Notes under the pieces: generated by a model
What the model was told of the DNA's origin: nothing
What the model saw: the letters and a program-made list of their open reading frames with translations, nothing else
The model's database searches: none
NCBI GenBank assembly: GCA_016296235.1
Contig: JAEDJR010000028.1
Coordinates: forward strand, 1-14,470
DNA: 14,470 nucleotides
Source of the DNA: Oscillospiraceae bacterium
Lineage (GTDB): Bacteria > Bacillota > Clostridia > Oscillospirales > Oscillospiraceae
Direction of reading: 5' to 3'
Shown: one piece after another, positions 6,999-12,633 of the stretch
Layout: every line of letters starts with the position of its first letter
Position numbering within the stretch: position 1 is the first letter of the stretch
Made by a program: the position numbers and the translations under genes

Positions 6999-7733
6999 TT
7001 AGTCTCTGTCCCAGTTGTGCCAGACGTTCTGGACGTCATCGTCGTCCTCCATGATGTCGATCATCTTTTCCATGTTCTTGATGTCTTCCTCATTGTCCAG
7101 GGTCTGATAGTTCTGGGGAACCATCTCGATCTGGGCGGAGACGAACTTGTAGCCCTTGGCGGTCAGGGCGTCGGAGACGGTGTTGAAATCGTCGGGATCG
7201 GTGTAGATGGTGAACACATCGTCCTCGGCCTCGAAGTCGGCGGCGCCGGCGTCCAGGGCGTCCATCATGACGGCGTCCTCTTCATAGTCCTCGTCCTCGT
7301 TGTCGATGACCAGCACGCCCTTCTTGTCGAAGCTCCAGGACACGCAGCCGGATGCGCCCAGGCCCTTGCCGTACTTATCAAAGTAGTGGCGCATATTGGA
7401 GGCGGTGCGGTTGCGGGAGTCGGTCATGGTCTCCACGATAACGGCCACGCCGTTGGGGCCGTAGCCCTCATAGTTGATGGATTCGTAGCTGTCCCCGGCG
7501 CCTGCGCCTGCAGCCCGCTCCAGGACGCGCTTGATGTTGTCGTTGGGCATGTTGGCAGCCCGGGCCTTGGTGATGACGGTGGCCAGACGGGAGTTGTTGG
7601 CGGGATCGGCGGAGCCGCCCTCCTTCACTGCCACGATCATCTCCTTGGAGATCTTGGTAAAGGCGGCGGAACGCTTGGCGTCCTGGGCGCCCTTGGTTTT
7701 CTGAATGTTATGCCATTTGGAATGTCCGGACAT
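6999..7733 (-). CDS. yebC: YebC/PmpR-family translation or regulatory factor
   Basis: This 244-residue protein is a full-length YebC/TACO1 family member. It opens with the family signature MSGHSKWHNIQ and continues with K-G-A-Q-D-A-K-R-S, the N-M-P-N-D-N-I-K-R segment near 60-70, and Y-E-G-Y-G-P-N-G near 88-95. The C-terminal third is strongly acidic. Members were first described as DNA-binding regulators, and recent work connects bacterial YebC with relief of ribosome stalling, so the molecular role should be stated with care. A purine-rich GAAGGGAAG precedes the ATG, and the gene has its own promoter just past the nif3-like gene. Confidence 0.97.
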   Translation of the reverse strand: MSGHSKWHNIQKTKGAQDAKRSAAFTKISKEMIVAVKEGGSADPANNSRLATVITKARAANMPNDNIKRVLERAAGAGAGDSYESINYEGYGPNGVAVIVETMTDSRNRTASNMRHYFDKYGKGLGASGCVSWSFDKKGVLVIDNEDEDYEEDAVMMDALDAGAADFEAEDDVFTIYTDPDDFNTVSDALTAKGYKFVSAQIEMVPQNYQTLDNEEDIKNMEKMIDIMEDDDDVQNVWHNWDRD

Positions 7734-7773
7734 GGATTCTCTTCCCTTCTCGGTATCTGAAATTTCTCTGGAT

Positions 7774-7803
7774 ATTTTAGCACAGGTACAGGCAGAAAAT
7801 CAA
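7774..7803 (-). promoter_or_regulatory. Promoter of yebC
   Basis: -35 TTGATT (7803-7798), an 18-bp spacer and extended -10 TGCTAAAAT, with TAAAAT at 7779-7774. It lies between the stop of the nif3-like gene and yebC. The core TGTGCTA is shared with the promoter of the dnaD-like gene. Confidence 0.65.
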
Positions 7804-7808
7804 CTGAT

Positions 7809-8597
7809 TCAGAAGAATTTCATGCAATCTCTGTGATTCTTGGAAACTTCCACAGGAATCTCCGGGAATTGCCCCCGGAGTTTTGCCGCCAGCACGGCGC
7901 AGACCGGGTTCTCCGTATAGAAGTGTCCGGCGTCGATGAGGTTCAGGCCCAGGTCGTGGGCGTCCCAGAACTGGTTGTACTTGACATCGGCGGTGACAAA
8001 AGTGTCGCATCCGGCGTCCAGGGCTTCGTTCAGGCCGTCTCCGCAGGCGCCGCCGCCCACAGCCACCCGGTGTACCGGACGGCCTCCGTCAACATAGCGC
8101 AGCACCGGCGTTCCCAGACGCGCCTTGACCTGCCGCAGGAAGTCCTCCAGGGACTGCTCCCCGACACAGCCGGCCCGCAGCAGACCGTAGGGACGGTTCT
8201 CAGCATCCCTTCCCAGGGGATTCAGCACCTCCACCCCGGTCAGGCCCAGGGTTTCGGCCAGAACATCGTTGACGCCGCCGGGGGCGCAGTCCAGATTGGT
8301 GTGGGCGTTGACAGCGGAAATGCCGTGGGACGCCAGGAACAATATGCAACGGCCCACCGTATCGTCGTCGGTGACGGTTTTCGGCGCGCGGAAGATCAGG
8401 GGGTGATGGGTGACGATCAGATCGGCGCCCACGTCCACGGCCTCCCGGCACACGTCCTCAAAGGGATCCAGGGCCACCAGAATTTTGTGTACCGCCTGAT
8501 TTCTGCTGCCGCAGAGCAGGCCCACGTTGTCCCAGTCGTACTTCATGGACGCCGGGGCCAGGGAGTTTACATAATCAAGTATTTGCTGTACCGTCAT
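7809..8597 (-). CDS. Nif3-like dinuclear metal centre protein (YqfO/YbgI, DUF34)
   Basis: This 262-residue protein belongs to the widespread Nif3 family, hexameric proteins with a two-metal site and no settled biochemical role. Visible marks are D-N-V-G-L-L (23-28), the metal ligands in T-H-H-P (His64, His65), A-H-T-N-L-D (His99, Asp103), and the C-terminal D-A-G-H-F-Y-T-E with His226 and Glu230. D-V-K-Y-N-Q near 205-210 is also typical. The length fits the short YbgI form without the extra central domain of Bacillus YqfO. The first 23 bp overlap the end of trmK, the same order as yqfN-yqfO in Bacillus subtilis. Confidence 0.93.
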   Translation of the reverse strand: MTVQQILDYVNSLAPASMKYDWDNVGLLCGSRNQAVHKILVALDPFEDVCREAVDVGADLIVTHHPLIFRAPKTVTDDDTVGRCILFLASHGISAVNAHTNLDCAPGGVNDVLAETLGLTGVEVLNPLGRDAENRPYGLLRAGCVGEQSLEDFLRQVKARLGTPVLRYVDGGRPVHRVAVGGGACGDGLNEALDAGCDTFVTADVKYNQFWDAHDLGLNLIDAGHFYTENPVCAVLAAKLRGQFPEIPVEVSKNHRDCMKFF

Positions 8598-9285
8598 ACT
8601 TCCGCCTCATTTCCCGCACCTCCTGGAGGGCGCGTGTATAATAGGTCAGTTTGGCGTCATCCGGGCAGGCGCCGCGGCGGATTCCGGCCACGGTCCGCTC
8701 CAGCGCCCCCAGCACCCGGTCAAAATAGGCCGGCAGCAGCGGAGAACCACAGGCCAGCAGCCGGGGGGACAAATACTGCTCTCCCGGCGTCAAAGGCCGT
8801 CCTCCGCCATAGCGGGCCACCAGGGTAAAATACAAAAAGCCGCCGTCCCGCACCAGCTGCTCCTGCTCAATGGCGAAACCGGCCTCTCCCAGGTAGCGCC
8901 GCAGGTCGTTGCCAGAGGTCTGAGGCTGCAAAATCAAGGTATAGCGGGGATCCCGCACCCAGGGAGCTTCCTCCAGAATGTGGGCCATGCAGTCGCCGCC
9001 CATGCCGGCACAGACAATGGTATCCACCTGCTCCGGCCCGATGGCAGCCAGGCCGTCGGCCACATAGAAGTCCATGCGGTCTGCCGTGCCGAACAGGCGG
9101 CTGTTCTCCCGGGCCTTTTCCAGGGGGTTCTCCCGAAGATCCGAAGCCGCCACATAGGACGCCCTCCCCTGCTCCAGCAGCCAGATTCCCAGATAGCCGT
9201 GGTCGCAGCCCACGTCGGCCACTCTGGCTCCCGGCGGCACCAGAGACGCGCAGCACAGCAGCCGGTCTGAGATAGGTAGTTTCAT
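8575..9285 (-). CDS. trmK: tRNA (adenine22-N1)-methyltransferase TrmK
   Basis: This 236-residue SAM-dependent Rossmann methyltransferase is predicted to methylate N1 of A22 in the D-loop region of tRNAs. It begins L-P-I-S-D-R-L, typical of TrmK. The SAM-binding motif I is DVGCDHGYLG (24-33), followed by A-S-D-L (47-50), the family G-M-G-G (94-97) and I-L-Q-P-Q (118-122), which stands in the catalytic-motif position. The C-terminal part is helical and probably tRNA-binding. The ATG at 9285 was chosen because TTGGAGGAAACG precedes it; an upstream in-frame ATG at 9321 lies next to a hairpin and lacks a binding site. It overlaps the nif3-like gene and is presumably co-transcribed with it. Confidence 0.94.
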   Translation of the reverse strand: MKLPISDRLLCCASLVPPGARVADVGCDHGYLGIWLLEQGRASYVAASDLRENPLEKARENSRLFGTADRMDFYVADGLAAIGPEQVDTIVCAGMGGDCMAHILEEAPWVRDPRYTLILQPQTSGNDLRRYLGEAGFAIEQEQLVRDGGFLYFTLVARYGGGRPLTPGEQYLSPRLLACGSPLLPAYFDRVLGALERTVAGIRRGACPDDAKLTYYTRALQEVREMRRKYDGTANT

Positions 9286-9309
9286 CGTTTCCTCCAAAAA
9301 ACACAAGAT

Positions 9310-9335
9310 GCGGGCGGGCATAAAAGCCCGCCCGC
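9310..9335. repeat. 10-bp GC hairpin in front of trmK
   Basis: Perfect arms GCGGGCGGGC and GCCCGCCCGC (9310-9319, 9326-9335) with a 6-nt AT loop. On the minus strand it is followed by ATCTTGTG and six Ts that run directly into the trmK ribosome binding site. It could be a leaky terminator for transcription entering from upstream or a leader structure of trmK. Confidence 0.7.
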
Positions 9336-9360
9336 AAATCTGACAGGGTTCCGCCCCGCA

Positions 9361-9608
9361 CTGTCATTGCGAGGAGCAAAGCGGCGCAGCAATCCGTATC
9401 TTTCCGTAGGGGCGGCCCGATGTGGCCGCCCGGGGATTTCCGGTGCCTGCACACGGGCGGCCACATCGGGCCGCCCCTACGGTGTTCTTTGAACCTGACC
9501 GTAGGGCGGGGGCTTGCCCCCGCCGGAGGGCAGCGGCGGTTTGGAAGTGGGGTCCTGTGCAGGGGGACAGATTGCCACGCCCGTGTGCGCGCTGGCGTGC
9601 AATGACAG
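9361..9608. repeat. Composite palindromic element (MITE/REP-like)
   Basis: The outer ends are perfect 10-bp inverted copies, CTGTCATTGC (9361-9370) and GCAATGACAG (9599-9608). Each end forms its own imperfect hairpin: ATTGC with GCAAT at the left (9365-9394), and 9571-9581 with 9594-9603 at the right. Inside lie a perfect 29-bp inverted repeat (9404-9432 and 9454-9482) and a 9-bp hairpin with a 2-nt loop (9505-9513, 9516-9524). It contains no gene. The organisation suggests a non-autonomous mobile repeat or several nested ones. Family membership needs genome-wide comparison. Confidence 0.75.
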
Positions 9609-9672
9609 CGTTATTTTGACACTTGCAAAAAACTTGCAGTTGCTTATTTCAGCCGATCATCAAAATCTGAGT

Positions 9673-9900
9673 TTATTGCTGGCTGGCAGCGTTCTCCTCG
9701 GTCACCTGGATGAAGTAGTTGACCTGCTTCAGGAAGGCGTCGCAGTCCACGCCGTGGACCATGCAGGCCTCTTCCACAGTCTCACCACGGGAGGAGGGGC
9801 AGCCCAGGCAGTGCATGCCGATGGCCATGAACAGAGGTGCGGTCTGGGGAGCGATGTCCAGGATGTCGCCAATGATGGTGTCTTTTTCGATGGTTACCAT
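9673..9900 (-). CDS. DUF1858 redox-disulfide domain protein
   Basis: This 75-residue protein matches the DUF1858 family, also called the hybrid-cluster-protein-associated redox disulfide domain. It begins with a short strand and helix (T-I-I-G-D-I-L), reads G-M-H-C-L-G-C-P near 28-35 with the conserved C31-x-x-C34 pair, and ends in helices with V-E-E-A-C near 42-46 and H-G-V-D near 49-52. Two more cysteines are at 46 and 53. A thiol redox or Fe-S related role is expected but not proven. AAGGAG precedes the ATG. It has its own promoter and lies 62 bp downstream of the Mrp-type ATPase gene on the same strand, so the two may work together. Confidence 0.92.
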   Translation of the reverse strand: MVTIEKDTIIGDILDIAPQTAPLFMAIGMHCLGCPSSRGETVEEACMVHGVDCDAFLKQVNYFIQVTEENAASQQ

Positions 9901-9927
9901 ATTTGATTTCTCCTTGTTTTTTTCTAT

Positions 9928-9956
9928 AGTATATCCGATTGTTTTGTATTTTTCAA
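9928..9956 (-). promoter_or_regulatory. Promoter of the DUF1858 gene
   Basis: -35 TTGAAA (9956-9951), an exact 17-bp spacer and -10 TATACT (9933-9928) on the minus strand. It fits in the short gap after the Mrp-type gene, with the ribosome binding site about 10 bp downstream of the -10 box. Confidence 0.75.
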
Positions 9957-9962
9957 CCTGAT

Positions 9963-10787
9963 TTATGCCCGGGAGAGCAGCGTTGCCGCGGCGGCCACAG
10001 GCTCCAGATTCACCTGTTCCATCTCGCCGGCGTCAAAATGCCGGGCAGTCTCCGGATCGATGGGCAGACGGGCCAGCACCGGCAGGCAGCGGGACAGAGC
10101 GATCTCATCGAGCTTGCTCTTGCCGAAGATCTCATAGCGCTTCCCGCAGTCGGGGCACTGGAAGTAGCTGTAGTTCTCCACAAAGCCATAGATGGGCACG
10201 TTCATCATCTGGGCCATTTTCACGGCCTTTTCCACGATCATAGAGACCAGATCCTGGGGAGAGGTGACCAGCAAAATGCCGTCGATGGGCAGGCTCTGGA
10301 ACACGGTCAGGGCCACATCGCCGGTGCCGGGGGGCATATCCACAAACATATAGTCCACATCGCCCCAGCACACGTCGGACCAGAACTGCTTCACCGCGCC
10401 GGCCAGGACGGGGCCGCGCCACAGCACCGGATCGGTCTCTTGGGGCAGGAGCAGATTGATGGACATGACCTTGATGCCGCCCTTGGTTTCCGCGGGGAGC
10501 ATTCCGTCCTCCGTGCCGGAGATCTGGCACTTGAGGCCGAAGGCCTTGGGAATGGAGGGGCCGGTGATGTCGGCGTCCAGGACGGCGACCTTGCGGCCCA
10601 TTTTGGACATGGCAGCTGCCAGCATGGCGGTAACGGTGCTCTTGCCCACACCGCCCTTGCCGGATACCACGGCGATGACCTTTTTCACATGGGAATGGGC
10701 GTTGGGCTCCGCCAGAAGGCTCTCCGCTTTGCGGTCGGAGCAGCTCTCACCGCAGCTGGAGCAGTTGCCGGAACAGGATGAACTCAT
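9963..10787 (-). CDS. Mrp/Nbp35-family iron-sulfur carrier ATPase (ApbC-like)
   Basis: This 274-residue cytoplasmic P-loop protein is predicted to carry and transfer Fe-S clusters. The N-terminus is cysteine-rich (Cys5, Cys9, Cys12, Cys16), recalling the ferredoxin-like motif of Nbp35 but with shorter spacing. The deviant Walker A is GKGGVGKST (43-51). D-A-D-I-T-G-P-S near 71-78 gives the MinD/Mrp A-prime region, and Walker B with the family block is F-V-D-M-P-P-G-T-G-D (148-157). The C-x-x-C at 211-214 (C-P-D-C) is the bridging cluster-binding pair of the family. It has no DUF59 domain in front, unlike longer Mrp proteins. AAGGAG precedes the ATG, and a strong promoter lies upstream. Confidence 0.94.
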   Translation of the reverse strand: MSSSCSGNCSSCGESCSDRKAESLLAEPNAHSHVKKVIAVVSGKGGVGKSTVTAMLAAAMSKMGRKVAVLDADITGPSIPKAFGLKCQISGTEDGMLPAETKGGIKVMSINLLLPQETDPVLWRGPVLAGAVKQFWSDVCWGDVDYMFVDMPPGTGDVALTVFQSLPIDGILLVTSPQDLVSMIVEKAVKMAQMMNVPIYGFVENYSYFQCPDCGKRYEIFGKSKLDEIALSRCLPVLARLPIDPETARHFDAGEMEQVNLEPVAAAATLLSRA

Positions 10788-10819
10788 GGGATTTGACTCC
10801 TTATTCTATAGTTTCTGTT

Positions 10820-10848
10820 ATTGTATGGCTTTTTCCCGGGGTTGTCAA
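10820..10848 (-). promoter_or_regulatory. Sigma-A promoter of the Mrp-type gene
   Basis: Perfect -35 TTGACA (10848-10843), a 17-bp spacer and -10 TACAAT (10825-10820) on the minus strand. It lies directly after the stop codon of the pseudouridine synthase gene. No terminator hairpin is evident for the upstream transcript, so some read-through is likely. Confidence 0.82.
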
Positions 10849-10854
10849 CCTCGG

Positions 10855-11766
10855 TTATCCTTTGCCTTTCCGCCGCAGAATATCCAGCGCCGCTTCAAAA
10901 TAGGGCGGCAGCGGACAGGACACGGTCATGGGCTGCCCGGTCCGGGGATGGCGGAAGGTCAGCTCCCGGGCGTGGAGGCACTGGCTGTCCAGGCCCAGCT
11001 CCGGCTTTTTCCGGCCGTAGACCATATCGCCCGCGATGGGGTGGCCCCGATACGCCAGATGCACCCGAATCTGATGGGTGCGGCCCGTCTCCAGTCTGCA
11101 CTGCAGATGGGTATAGCCGGAGAACCGCTCCAACACCTGCCAATGGGTAATTGCCTCCCGGCTGTTTTTCTCCGTGACGGCCATTTTCTTCCGATCCAAA
11201 GGATGACGGCCGATGGGGGCATCGATGGTGCCGGCGTCCTCTTTCATGCCGCCCACCACGATGCATTCATAGGTGCGGGCCAGGGAGTGATCCTTCAGCT
11301 GCTCCGCCAGGGCCTGATGGGCAAAGTCGTTCTTCGCCGCAATCAAAAGGCCGGAGGTATCCATGTCAATGCGGTGGACAATCCCGGGCCGCAGCTCTCC
11401 GTTGATGCCGGACAGGGAATCCCGGCAATGGTACATCAGGGCGTTGACCAGGGTGCCGGACCAGTGGCCCGCCGCCGGATGCACCACCATGCCCTTGGGC
11501 TTGTTGATGACAATGACATCCCCATCCTCATAGACAATGTCCAGCGGGATGTTTTCCGGCTCGATGGCCGTCTCCTGTACCTCCGGCAGCGTGACCTCCA
11601 GGCAGTCGCCCTCGGTCAGCCGGTCGTTCTTTTTCAGCGCTTTGCCGCAGCAGACCACCCTTCCCTCCTCCAGGAGCTTCTGGGCGGCGCTGCGGGTCAG
11701 CTCCGGGCAGAGGCGGGCCAGAGCCGCATCCGCCCGCTCCCCTGTCCGGTCAGCCGTCAGCAGCAC
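10855..11766 (-). CDS. RluD-family 23S rRNA pseudouridine synthase
   Basis: This 303-residue protein has an N-terminal S4 RNA-binding domain (about 10-60, with the R-A-D-A-A-L-A-R-L and V-V-C-C-G-K segments) followed by an RluA/RluD-type synthase domain. The catalytic block is G-I-V-H-R-I-D-M-D-T-S-G-L-L near 128-141, where Asp134 is the expected nucleophile. R-L-E-T-G-R-T-H-Q-I-R-V-H later in the chain is the second family motif. I chose the GTG at 11766 because GGAGGAG lies about six bases before it and the product then has the usual length; the open frame continues to 11838 inside lspA. The start overlaps the last 17 bp of lspA, the same order as lsp-ylyB in Bacillus. The exact uridine target cannot be told from sequence. 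Confidence 0.94.
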   Translation of the reverse strand: MLLTADRTGERADAALARLCPELTRSAAQKLLEEGRVVCCGKALKKNDRLTEGDCLEVTLPEVQETAIEPENIPLDIVYEDGDVIVINKPKGMVVHPAAGHWSGTLVNALMYHCRDSLSGINGELRPGIVHRIDMDTSGLLIAAKNDFAHQALAEQLKDHSLARTYECIVVGGMKEDAGTIDAPIGRHPLDRKKMAVTEKNSREAITHWQVLERFSGYTHLQCRLETGRTHQIRVHLAYRGHPIAGDMVYGRKKPELGLDSQCLHARELTFRHPRTGQPMTVSCPLPPYFEAALDILRRKGKG

Positions 11767-12232
11767 GTTTTTTCTCCTCCCCGGACTTGTCAAAGAACAG
11801 CACATAGACCACCAGCAGGATTGCGCCGCAGACCACAAAGCAGTCGGCCACGTTGAACACGGGGAAGCGGATGAATTCCACCTCTATCATGTCCACCACA
11901 TAGCCCAGCCGGACCCGGTCAATGAGATTTCCCACGGCGCCGCCGCTAATGGTGGCCAGGGCCCACAGGCCCAGAGGATGGGTGACCCATTTTTTCTTCA
12001 GCGCCACAAACAGCAAGCCAAAGGCAGCCAGCGTCATGACCAGGAAGAACCACCGTCCGCCCTGTAGCAGAGAAAACGCCATGCCGGTGTTTCGGATGTG
12101 GGTCAGATGGAAGACGCCGGGCCAAACAGGCACCACATCTCCCAGGGGAATGTTCGCCACGACCAGATACTTGGTTGCCTGATCCAAAATCACGCAGAAC
12201 GCGGCAAACGCCGCCAGAATACCATACAGCAT
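11750..12232 (-). CDS. lspA: Lipoprotein signal peptidase (signal peptidase II)
   Basis: This 160-residue polytopic membrane aspartic protease removes signal peptides from lipidated prolipoproteins such as the binding protein of the B12 importer in this window. Four membrane segments can be seen. Conserved blocks are D-Q-A-T-K (17-21), R-N-T-G-M-A-F-S (47-54), G-N-L-I-D-R (101-106) with G-Y-V-V-D114, and F-N-V-A-D130. Asp114 and Asp130 are the expected catalytic pair. AAAGGAGG lies seven bases before the ATG. The mRNA leader from the predicted promoter is about 225 nt long and contains a MITE-like repeat. Confidence 0.97.
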   Translation of the reverse strand: MLYGILAAFAAFCVILDQATKYLVVANIPLGDVVPVWPGVFHLTHIRNTGMAFSLLQGGRWFFLVMTLAAFGLLFVALKKKWVTHPLGLWALATISGGAVGNLIDRVRLGYVVDMIEVEFIRFPVFNVADCFVVCGAILLVVYVLFFDKSGEEKKRAADG

Positions 12233-12463
12233 AGGAGCCTCCTTTGGTTACGGGACTGATTAAATGAATTGACAATTGACAATTTACAATTGACAATGAA
12301 GGTATCCGCTACGCGGATGATTTGGAATGATTGGGTGTGCCTTTGTGCCCCTGAATTTCAATTGTCGCGGAGCGACACCACAATTGTCAATTGTCAATTG
12401 TACATTGTCAATTGACCAAATTCCAATCTGCCGGTTTCTGCGCAATACCGCTCAGTGGGTTTT
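12233..12463. other. Long leader between the lspA promoter and lspA
   Basis: No gene is supported here. The stretch holds the ribosome binding site of lspA, the MITE-like repeat at 12266-12415, and a short spacer to the -10 box at 12464-12469. Confidence 0.6.
12266..12415. repeat. MITE-like repeat with AATTGAC-type terminal arms
   Basis: The left arm (12268-12297) is built of AATTGACA-type units and the right arm (12380-12413) of their inverse, ATTGTCAA, so the element is an imperfect inverted repeat of about 150 bp. Inside are two small perfect hairpins: ATCCGC-TAC-GCGGAT (12304-12318) and GTCGC-GGA-GCGAC (12364-12376). The AT-rich arms contrast with the GC-rich genome. It has no coding capacity. 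Similar arrangements recur in Firmicute genomes, so a non-autonomous mobile element is the best reading. Confidence 0.82.
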
Positions 12464-12492
12464 ATTATATCATAGACCTCCGCCAATGACAA
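12464..12492 (-). promoter_or_regulatory. Promoter of lspA-rluD
   Basis: -35 TTGTCA (12492-12487), an exact 17-bp spacer and a perfect -10 TATAAT (12469-12464) on the minus strand. Transcription would start near 12457 and pass through the whole MITE-like repeat before reaching lspA. It is divergent from the VanW-family gene. Confidence 0.8.
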
Positions 12493-12593
12493 TGGCCCGA
12501 TTCCGGACCTGTTCACAAAATGTTTTCCGCCTGTTTACAAACTGGAATTATTTTGTCACGGAAATGTTGTTGCGCTGAGACTGTCATTTGGGC

Positions 12594-12599
12594 TATACT
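12594..12599 (+). promoter_or_regulatory. -10 box of the VanW-family gene promoter
   Basis: TATACT sits at 12594-12599. The best -35 candidate is TTGCGC at 12570-12575 with an 18-bp spacer, which matches only in the first three bases. Transcription would start near 12606, about 15 bases before the strong ribosome binding site AGGAGGG (12621-12627). This position matters because it lies downstream of the only in-frame ATG (12520). Confidence 0.55.
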
Positions 12600-12633
12600 G
12601 TATCTGATAGAATATCGCAAAGGAGGGATTATT

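Larger units (their letters stand above)
9286..9672. other. Gene-free intergenic repeat cluster
   Basis: These 387 bp between trmK and the DUF1858 gene hold no supported gene. They carry a series of hairpins, listed separately, and a 3' AT-richer part (9609-9672) with the near-tandem direct repeat ACTTGCAAAAAACTTGCA. The base composition and palindrome density differ sharply from the coding flanks, which suggests accumulated non-autonomous repeats. No clear trmK promoter was found in it. Confidence 0.7.

Noticed and set aside
9286..9672. CRISPR array
   Set aside because: The repeats are palindromes of differing sequence with no regular repeat-spacer periodicity and no cas genes in the window.
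9609..9672. Plus-strand promoter around TTTTGACACTTGC
   Set aside because: TTGACA is present, but no matching -10 box lies at 16-18 bp and no plus-strand gene follows.
12520..12633. ATG at 12520 as the start of the VanW-family gene
   Set aside because: No ribosome binding site precedes it, the added residues are not a plausible signal or domain, and the -10 box and strong ribosome binding site both lie downstream of it.
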